Source: Mesorhizobium shangrilense (GTDB lineage Bacteria > Pseudomonadota > Alphaproteobacteria > Rhizobiales > Rhizobiaceae). Taken from it: DNA of 64,000 bases. Where the stretch lies: assembly GCF_040537815.1 (NCBI RefSeq), contig NZ_JBEWSZ010000002.1:558001-622000 (forward strand). Reading direction: 5' to 3'. The translations under genes and the position numbers were made by a program. Below are positions 58,026 through 64,000 of the stretch, piece by piece (the first letter of the stretch is position 1; every line of letters starts with the position of its first letter). The notes beneath the pieces were generated by a model that saw only the letters and a list, made by a program, of their open reading frames with translations, ran no database searches and was not told the DNA's origin.

Positions 58026-58140
58026 ATCTCTTGGGCGCGTTCTCCTCCCATTAGCGCCCTCGAGTGTTCCCCTCTGGAGGTTAGCCTTAATCGGCACTTC
58101 CAATCAAACTCAGCCGGATCTTCATTGATCCGGCTTTTTT
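58026..58140 (+). ncRNA. abcR: AbcR-like trans-acting small RNA
   Basis: A noncoding stretch shaped like the alphaproteobacterial AbcR (alpha-r15) sRNAs. Its 5' stem GGGCGC/GCGCCC (58033-58059) displays a loop with TCTCCTCCCATTA, an anti-Shine-Dalgarno sequence. A middle segment tcccctctggagg follows, then a strong terminator AGCCGGATC-TTCATT-GATCCGGCT plus T6 (58112-58140). A TATATA box at 58016-58021 fits a start near 58026 and gives about 115 nt, the expected size. It lies downstream of the lsrB/vtlR-like gene, where relatives encode abcR. Targets would be ABC-transporter mRNAs; this is inferred. Confidence 0.7.
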
Positions 58141-58364
58141 GTTGTCTGGACCTGCAACATCCACAAAAACCCATCCGCTTTTGCCGCGTAACAGTGACAT
58201 GTAACATCGGGTAACATGCCGCGGAGGTTCACGGTCTGCTAAGCAGATCATAGGACGCGGTTTTGGTTCGTTCGGGGGATGGGGGCATCACTCGAGCGGT
58301 CCGGGCTCAGGCAGCTACCGCGTCCGAACCAATTCTGCCGAGCCATCAGGCATCGGCGGCAAAC

Positions 58365-58445
58365 ATGCGGCGGACCTACCGTTTCGCCTCCCAGGAAAAC
58401 GGTCCGCAAACAGGACGGCGTCCGGAACATCCGGGCGCCGTTTTT
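58365..58445 (+). ncRNA. second candidate AbcR-like RNA (3' part recognisable)
   Basis: Stem ACCGTTT/AAACGGT (58378-58403) exposes the loop CGCCTCCCAGGA, again an anti-Shine-Dalgarno CCTCCC. It is followed by a strong terminator, ACGGCG(TCCGG)/(CCGG)GCGCCGT plus T5 (58415-58445). This repeats the design of the RNA 240 bases upstream. The 5' end is not identifiable: no clear promoter is seen. The 224 bases between the two RNAs (58141-58364) contain no supported gene. Confidence 0.45.
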
Positions 58446-58608
58446 CATGTCTGCAAATGTTGCAACAGCCAGGGCGGCGACAGGCCAAAGCGCGTCGCGT
58501 CCGCGCGGATTCATGCAGCGCGCTTTAGCTCTTTGTTTTTATGCATGTCGCCCAAAACCGCTGCGCACTTTTGGGCGACATGCATTGTTCCGCCACCGTC
58601 GGCAGGCC

Positions 58609-60660
58609 TCAGGCGGCCTTGCCGTTGGCGTTCATCGCCTCGTCGGCCAGGCGGCCGCTAAGTTCGGCCATATGGTCGAAGGCTGCGCGGTAGCTGGCGA
58701 CGCCGGCGGTCGCCGAGCGCAGCTCGATGATCAGGTCGCCGATCTCGGCTTGCGGCATGGTCGCCTCGACGACATCCCATCCCGGCCAGTCGGGCCTCGC
58801 GTCATAGCCGAGGATCTGGCCGCGCCGCTGCGGGATCAGCGCGATGATCTTCGACGTCGCATCCGAAGGCGTGACGATCTCGACCTTCATCACCGGCTCC
58901 AGAAGCACCGGCGAGCAGGCAGCCATGCCTTCCTTCATCGCCATCTTCGCCGCCATCTGGAAGGCCATGTCGGAGGAATCGACCGCGTGATACGAGCCGT
59001 CCGACAGGTTGACGGCGACATCGACGACTGGGAAGCCGAGCGGACCCGACTTAAGATAGTCCCGCACCCCGGTCTCGACCGACTGGATGTAGGTCTTCGG
59101 CACGACGCCGCCGGTGATGGTGTCGGTGAACTGGAAGCCGGAACCGCGCGGCAGCGGCTTGATCTCGATCACCACATCGCCGAACTGGCCATGGCCGCCG
59201 GACTGCTTCTTGTGGCGGCCGCGCTGCTGCGCCGGTTTGCGGATCGTCTCGCGATAGGGCACGGCGGGCGCGTGGCCTTCGACCGGGATCTGGTTCTTGC
59301 CCTCCAGCCGCTCGCGCACGACGCGCAGATGCATCTCGCCATGGCCCGACAGCACGGTCTCCGCCGAGTCCTGGTTATGGCGCAGGCTAAGCGAGGGATC
59401 CTCCTCGGCCAGGCGCTGGATGGCGGCGGACATCTTGACCTCGTCCTTGCGTTCCTTTGGCCTGAGCGCGAAGGCGAAGACCGACTGCGGCGGTTCCAGC
59501 GTGACCAGCGGCTTGATGCCGCCCTTGGCCGAACTCAGCGTTTGGCCGGTCGTGACGCCGTCCAGCTTGCCGAGCGCCACCGTATCGCCGGCCTTGGCGG
59601 AGCCGACCTTCACCTGGTCCTTGCCGAGCATCCTGTAGATGCCGGAGACTTTCGCCGTCTCGCCGTTGGACAGATAGAGCTCGGAAGCGTCGCCGACCTG
59701 GCCGCAGAGTATGCGCGAGACCGACAGCTTGCCGCCATGAGGCGTGTGGATGGTCTTCATCACCTGGACCACGGTCGCATTGCCATCGGCGAGGCCAAGC
59801 CGCTTGCGGGTCGCCTCGATGTCGGGCGCGTCGTGGCGGATCGCCTTGAGCAGGCGCAGCACACCATTGCCTTTCTCGGCGGTGCCGATCAGCACCGGCG
59901 TCACGGCGCCGCCGCGCAGGTCCGCGGCAAGGTCGTCGAAGACCGCGTCCTTCGGCGGCTCGATCTCCTCGAGCAGCTGTTCCATGAGCTGGTCGTCATG
60001 GTCGGCCAAGGTCTCAAGCATGGAGAAGCGTGCCTCAAGCTCGCGCGCCTTGTCGTCGCCGGGTATCTGGGCGACCTCGCTCTCGGCATATTCGCGATAG
60101 ATGTAGGCGCGCTCCAGCGCCAGATCGATCGAGCCGATGACGACGCCATCCTTGCGCAGCGGGATCTGGCGCAGCAAGAGCGGCACGGAACTCGCCGGCT
60201 GCAGCATCTTCAGCGTGTCGCGCACGCCGGCGATCGACTTGTCGACCTTGTTGAGGAACAGGATGCGCGGCACGCCGAGATCATCGAGCTTGCGCATGAT
60301 CAGCTGCAAGGCAGGGATCTTCTTCTCGTCGGCTTCCGCCACGACCACCGCGAGGTCGCAGGCGGCCAGCACCGGCTCGGCCTCGAAGGAGAATTCGATG
60401 GAGCCGGGACAATCGACGAAGGTGAGTTGCTCGCCCATGAAATCTGTGGTGGCGACGGTCGCCTCGACGCTCATGGCGTGAGCGCGCGCCTCGGGCGAAT
60501 GATCGGAAACGGTGTTTCCCGATGAAACGGGATTTTGTCGGGGGATGGCGCCCGTGCGGGCCAATATGGCTTCGAGAAGTGTCGTCTTACCGCTTGCGAA
60601 GGGACCGACTATGGCAATGCATTTCGGTCCCGTGCGTCGTCCTCCGGCGCGAGTACCCAT
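58609..60660 (-). CDS. EF-G-like translational GTPase (second EF-G type)
   Basis: A 683-residue EF-G paralogue: P-loop IVGPFASGKTTLLEAIL, G3 segment FVDCPGSIEF, G4 LNKVDKS, then EF-G domains II-V (GDTVALGKLDGVTTGQTLSS; SGHGEMHLRVVRERLEGKNQ; GGHGQFGDVVIEIKPL; PQRRGQILGYDARPDW). The G3 motif reads DCPGS where canonical EF-G has DTPGH, so the catalytic His is absent. ATG 60660 with GGAGGTCA is chosen; the open frame upstream is not protein-like. No partner gene is adjacent; role probably differs from main EF-G. Confidence 0.9.
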   Translation of the reverse strand: MGTRAGGRRTGPKCIAIVGPFASGKTTLLEAILARTGAIPRQNPVSSGNTVSDHSPEARAHAMSVEATVATTDFMGEQLTFVDCPGSIEFSFEAEPVLAACDLAVVVAEADEKKIPALQLIMRKLDDLGVPRILFLNKVDKSIAGVRDTLKMLQPASSVPLLLRQIPLRKDGVVIGSIDLALERAYIYREYAESEVAQIPGDDKARELEARFSMLETLADHDDQLMEQLLEEIEPPKDAVFDDLAADLRGGAVTPVLIGTAEKGNGVLRLLKAIRHDAPDIEATRKRLGLADGNATVVQVMKTIHTPHGGKLSVSRILCGQVGDASELYLSNGETAKVSGIYRMLGKDQVKVGSAKAGDTVALGKLDGVTTGQTLSSAKGGIKPLVTLEPPQSVFAFALRPKERKDEVKMSAAIQRLAEEDPSLSLRHNQDSAETVLSGHGEMHLRVVRERLEGKNQIPVEGHAPAVPYRETIRKPAQQRGRHKKQSGGHGQFGDVVIEIKPLPRGSGFQFTDTITGGVVPKTYIQSVETGVRDYLKSGPLGFPVVDVAVNLSDGSYHAVDSSDMAFQMAAKMAMKEGMAACSPVLLEPVMKVEIVTPSDATSKIIALIPQRRGQILGYDARPDWPGWDVVEATMPQAEIGDLIIELRSATAGVASYRAAFDHMAELSGRLADEAMNANGKAA

Positions 60661-60860
60661 GACTGACCTCCACTCAGGCGTTTCCCGTAGGACCGGCTGG
60701 CATTCATGGTCAGGCGAGATCAGTCGGTCCTGAGCGGCGGCCGGCCTGTTCGACCGTCGCGGGCGGGGTTCTTCTTCAATGGCCACCTGCCCAAAACCAT
60801 CGTCCCACTTGTTTGCCGGCAGGGCAAGAAAAATAGGAAGCGGACGCCTTCCCGGCTGTC

Positions 60861-62387
60861 TCAGGCGATCAGGGCAAGTGGCGAGGCATTGGCGGGGAGG
60901 GGGTCGATCTTGTCGCGCGGCACCGGCCGGCCGAAGAAATAGCCCTGGAAGCGGTTGCAGCCGGCGGCCTTGGCCAGAGCGAATTCCTCCTGCGTCTCGA
61001 CGCCTTCGGCAACGATGGTGACGTCCTGGATGCGCGCGATCTGCGCCAGGGCCGAGACGAAGATCTGCGCGACCTGGTCATAGGCAAGGCTTCGGATATA
61101 GGAGCGGTCGATCTTGATGCTGTCGATGGGCAGGGTCTTCAGATAGTTGAAGCCGCAATGGCCGGTGCCGAAATCGTCGAGCGCGATGTGAAAGCCGAGG
61201 CCGCGCAGCGCTTCGAGGCGCCGCAGGATCTCGGGCGTGGCGGCGGTCGCTACCGTTTCGGTGATCTCGATGACGAATTGCGCGGCGGAGCGGCCGGTTT
61301 CCTTCAGCACGCGGTCGCACATCGTCACGATCTCGTCGCGCTTCAGCTGTTCGCCGGAAACGTTGATCGATATGCGGCGGCCCTGGAAATGGCCGATATC
61401 GGCGCAGGCTCGCCTGAACACCCACTCGCCCAGCATGTCGATCAGGGTCGAGCGCTCGGCGATCGGAATGAATTCGGCCGGCGATATCAGGCCGCGCACC
61501 GGGTGGCGCCAGCGGATCAGCCCTTCCAGCGCGTAAGGCGAGCTGTCCGGGTTGACGATCGGCTGGTAGTGCAGCTCGAGCTCGCCGAGATAGATGGCCG
61601 CACGCAATTCGCGCTCGACCAGGCGGCGATAGCGCTTGTCGGACAGCATCTCCTCGTCGAACACGGTGACGCGTCCGCGACCCGCCGCCTTGCTCTCGTA
61701 GAGCGCCAGATCGGCGAGCAGCATGAGTTCGGTCGAATTGGAGGCATGGGACGGCGCAAGCGCCACGCCGATGGAGATGGAGAGCGGGATGATCTTGCCC
61801 TCATGCGGCTTTCCGGCGCGCATAGCGTCCAGCAGGCGTCGCACGTCCTTGTTGATGGCGGTGAGGTCGCTATGCGCGACGATGACGCCGAACTCGTCGC
61901 CGCCGAGTCGCCCGACCATGCTGCCGGCAAAAATGCGCTCGGCGGTCCGGACGAGGTGCGCCAGGGTAAGGTCGCCGAACTGGTGCCCGAACGTGTCGTT
62001 GAGCTGCTTGAAATGATCGAGGTCGATCAGGAGCAGGGTCGCTTCGCGCCTGTCGCGCATGGTGCCAAGGCTGTCGCGCAGGGCCTCCAGGAAATAGCGG
62101 CGGGTCATCGCCCCGGTCATGGCATCCTTGGTCAGGAAGTCATGCTTTTCCGCCTCTGCTGCCGCCGCCGATTGCAGGCGATGGACGACGCTGCTGCGCA
62201 TGTACATCAGCGCCAGCAGGGCGAGCGCGGTGGCGACGATGGATACGCCAAAGGCGGTGCCGGAAGGCAGGTTCTGCGAGACGTCGAAGGCGCCAAGCGC
62301 GGCCGCGCTGATGCTCAGCACCAGAAGGAACTGGATGCCGCGATAGACCCTGCCGCTTTGGTCCCTGATCGTAGCCAGTATGCTCAT
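60861..62387 (-). CDS. membrane-anchored GGDEF/EAL c-di-GMP protein
   Basis: A 508-residue protein: two N-terminal hydrophobic helices (GIQFLLVLSISAAALGAF; FGVSIVATALALLALMYM), a GGDEF domain with intact signature (MVGRLGGDEFGVIVAHSDL) and an EAL domain. In the latter the motif reads EGLIRW rather than EALIRW, but the catalytic Glu, the IEITETVA, DDFGTGHCGFNYL, IKIDRSYI and AEGVETQEE motifs are all present. It could both make and degrade c-di-GMP; which dominates is unknown. Confidence 0.93.
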   Translation of the reverse strand: MSILATIRDQSGRVYRGIQFLLVLSISAAALGAFDVSQNLPSGTAFGVSIVATALALLALMYMRSSVVHRLQSAAAAEAEKHDFLTKDAMTGAMTRRYFLEALRDSLGTMRDRREATLLLIDLDHFKQLNDTFGHQFGDLTLAHLVRTAERIFAGSMVGRLGGDEFGVIVAHSDLTAINKDVRRLLDAMRAGKPHEGKIIPLSISIGVALAPSHASNSTELMLLADLALYESKAAGRGRVTVFDEEMLSDKRYRRLVERELRAAIYLGELELHYQPIVNPDSSPYALEGLIRWRHPVRGLISPAEFIPIAERSTLIDMLGEWVFRRACADIGHFQGRRISINVSGEQLKRDEIVTMCDRVLKETGRSAAQFVIEITETVATAATPEILRRLEALRGLGFHIALDDFGTGHCGFNYLKTLPIDSIKIDRSYIRSLAYDQVAQIFVSALAQIARIQDVTIVAEGVETQEEFALAKAAGCNRFQGYFFGRPVPRDKIDPLPANASPLALIA

Positions 62388-62646
62388 CTCATCGCCCCCT
62401 GAAATGTAGGGCTACGGCTAGGCCCCAGCTGTTAAAAAGCCATTGAGGCTGCCGCGTTCGGCCGGCAATTCGGCCACTGCCGCCGGCGATCAAGCGTTCA
62501 TGGTTAAGAAGCTTGGTGCAGATGCCTGCCGGGCGGTGGCTGTTGCGCGGCGTGTGATATGGGAGGAAAGTGCCGCCCACAATGAATGGCTCGGGCGCGC
62601 GGCGGCGTGATGCCCCTGTTCGCCAGCAAATCGAGGATCACCGACG

Positions 62647-63042
62647 ATGAAGATCATTGCCTGCGGCAGCGTGCCGACCATCATCGCGCCGGAAAAATAC
62701 TTCACTGGCCGGGTGCTGCAGACGCCAGTCATCGAAAAGGAAGCGCCGGCGCGGCTCAGGGCCACGATGGTCAGTTTCGAGCCCGGCGCGCGCACCCACT
62801 GGCACACGCATCCATTTGGCCAGACGCTGTATGTCACCGCCGGCGCCGGCCGCGCGCAGACATGGGGCGGTCCTATCCAGGAGATCAAGGCCGGTGATGT
62901 CATTTCGTTCGCGCCAGGCGAGAAGCACTGGCACGGCGCCGGGCCGACATCGGCGATGACGCATATGGCCATGCAGGAAGCGCTCGATGGCGTCCATGTC
63001 GACTGGCTGGAGAAGGTCACCGACGAGCAGTATTCCGGTTGA
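62647..63042 (+). CDS. small cupin-domain protein
   Basis: A 131-residue single cupin: [20 protein letters not shown] (metal HxH) ... [20 protein letters not shown] (second His motif). Similar to carboxymuconolactone-decarboxylase-associated or quercetinase-like cupins; function not fixed. 66 bases before the MFS gene on the same strand, so they may be co-transcribed. Confidence 0.88.
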   Translation: MKIIACGSVPTIIAPEKYFTGRVLQTPVIEKEAPARLRATMVSFEPGARTHWHTHPFGQTLYVTAGAGRAQTWGGPIQEIKAGDVISFAPGEKHWHGAGPTSAMTHMAMQEALDGVHVDWLEKVTDEQYSG

Positions 63043-63108
63043 GCCTGGCCGCGACGAGCGACACGACCTGCTCCAGCATTTTTAGATGAACGATATTTCG
63101 GAGCCGCC

Positions 63109-64000
63109 ATGTCGGGTCGTCGTATCTATCTGATCGCCGCCGTCTATCTCGGCACATTCGTGGCGCTGCTCGACGTCAGCATCGTCAATGTCGCGCTGCC
63201 GACGATCCAACGGGCGCTGAACACCGATTTCGGCGGCCTGCAATGGGTCGTCGATTCCTACACGCTGTGCCTGTCGGCCTTCATGCTGTCGGCGGGGCTG
63301 ATCGGCGACCGCTACGGGCGCAAGCGCTCCTGGCTGGCGGGCGTCGGCATCTTCGTGGTCGGTTCCGCCATCTGCGCGTTCGCGCCCACCCTGACGGTGC
63401 TGCTGACGGGGCGGGTGGTGCAGGGCGTCGCGGGGGCACTGCTCATTCCCGGCGCGCTATCGATCCTGACACAGGCATTTCCCGACGCCCGCGAGCGCGC
63501 CGGCGTCATTGGCGGCTGGTCGTCCTTCGCCGCCGTCTCACTGCTGGTCGGCCCGATCCTCGGTGGCGTCCTGGTCGAAACCGCCGGCTGGCAGAGCATT
63601 TTCCTCATCAACCTGCCGGTCGGCCTGTTCACGATCGTGCTGGGTGCCCTCTCGATCAAGGAGACGGCGCATCCCGAGCATGCCCATCTCGATCTCGCCG
63701 GCCTGGCGCTCAGCATCGTGTGGCTGGGCGCGCTGACCTTCGGCCTGATATCGGCCGGCGAGAACGGCTGGGGCGACCGGCAGACGGTCATTGCGCTTGC
63801 TGTCGCCGTTGTCGGGCTGGCGCTCTTCCTCGCCTTCGAGGCGCGCACGCCGCGCCCCATGCTGCCGCTCGGCCTGTTCCGCGACATTCGTTTCGCTGTC
63901 GCCAATGTAGCGTCCTTCGCGCTCGGCCTGACCTCCTACACCAGCGTCTTCCTCTACTCGATGTTCCTGCAGCAGGTGCAGGGCTGGTCGCCGACGCAGA
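63109..64000 (+). CDS. MFS transporter, DHA2-type (3' end outside window)
   Basis: The first 297 residues of a DHA2-like 14-TM transporter: MSGRRIYLIAAVYLGTFVAL, LDVSIVNVALPTIQRALNTD, motif A GLIGDRYGRKRSWLAGVG, and the motif-C-like PILGGVLVETAGWQSIFLIN. The window stops inside it. A ribosome-site-like cggag lies seven bases before ATG 63109. Confidence 0.92.
   Translation, partial: MSGRRIYLIAAVYLGTFVALLDVSIVNVALPTIQRALNTDFGGLQWVVDSYTLCLSAFMLSAGLIGDRYGRKRSWLAGVGIFVVGSAICAFAPTLTVLLTGRVVQGVAGALLIPGALSILTQAFPDARERAGVIGGWSSFAAVSLLVGPILGGVLVETAGWQSIFLINLPVGLFTIVLGALSIKETAHPEHAHLDLAGLALSIVWLGALTFGLISAGENGWGDRQTVIALAVAVVGLALFLAFEARTPRPMLPLGLFRDIRFAVANVASFALGLTSYTSVFLYSMFLQQVQGWSPTQ

Noticed and set aside
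58215..58262. Possible tRNA-like anticodon arm (ggtctgctaagcagatc)
   Set aside because: The loop has no T at position 33, and no matching acceptor, D or T arm is found at tRNA distances.
58279..60525. 748-codon plus-strand open frame over the EF-G paralogue
   Set aside because: Antisense shadow of a conserved GTPase, no ribosome site, and it runs through the sRNA region.

Overview
The window looks like chromosome of a Mesorhizobium-type member of the Rhizobiales (Alphaproteobacteria). The sequence is uniformly GC-rich. Several products are of kinds I associate with rhizobia: a UvrB with very long tails, DUF1344/DUF2778/DUF3775-type proteins, paired extensin-like proteins, an Lrp / trxB / lsrB(vtlR) neighbourhood with AbcR-like small RNAs, and many palindromic repeats whose arms begin like cccctcatc or end like ggggagaag. 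The genus is inferred from memory of gene content, not from a search. I see no rRNA, tRNA, CRISPR array, phage or intact insertion sequence.

Layout. 0-7 kb (minus strand): an unknown protein behind an EamA transporter, uvrB carrying repeat-derived inserts in its own coding sequence, and a DUF2778 (Tlde1-like) envelope protein. 7.6-12.2 kb (plus): an unusual three-gene unit of an exported isoaspartyl-methyltransferase-like protein, a polytopic membrane protein with a spermidine-synthase-like core, and an exported alpha/beta hydrolase. 12.2-15.6 kb: a LysR regulator divergent from a TauD/gamma-butyrobetaine-hydroxylase-like dioxygenase and a CapA-like metallophosphatase. 15.8-21.2 kb: small exported or membrane proteins, a roughly 0.8 kb region I cannot explain, and a lipid kinase. 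21.3-25.0 kb (minus): a tightly overlapping catabolic operon (GMC oxidoreductase, enolase-superfamily dehydratase, hydroxyisobutyrate-dehydrogenase-like enzyme). 25.3-33.3 kb: thioesterase, three HxlR regulators each next to the genes they probably control (flavin reductase, quinone oxidoreductase, EmrAB-type efflux pair), then a second EamA transporter.

33.4-46.9 kb: exported hydrolase, winged-helix/TPR regulator, an ECF sigma factor with its YCII/DGPF partner, a frameshifted AraC regulator, a CorC/HlyC-type membrane protein, a LysR/oxidoreductase pair, an LssY_C protein, two extensin-like proteins, a DUF3775 protein and a TPR protein. 47.2-54.5 kb: greA followed by a complete ADP-heptose and inner-core LPS locus split over two divergent operons (hldD-waaF-waaC on minus, hldE-gmhA-gmhB on plus) around a LysE-family exporter. 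54.5-58.5 kb: Lrp regulator, trxB, lsrB/vtlR-like LysR, a frameshifted isoprenylcysteine-methyltransferase-like gene and one or two AbcR-like sRNAs. 58.6-64 kb: an EF-G paralogue with an altered G3 motif, a GGDEF/EAL protein, a cupin, and the first part of a 14-TM MFS transporter cut by the window end.

The most notable observations are the palindromic repeats translated inside uvrB, the exported methyltransferase / membrane SpeE-like / hydrolase unit, the AbcR-like RNAs beside lsrB, two genes that need one frame correction each, a structured-looking unexplained stretch at 19.6-20.1 kb, and long perfect palindromes next to regulators.
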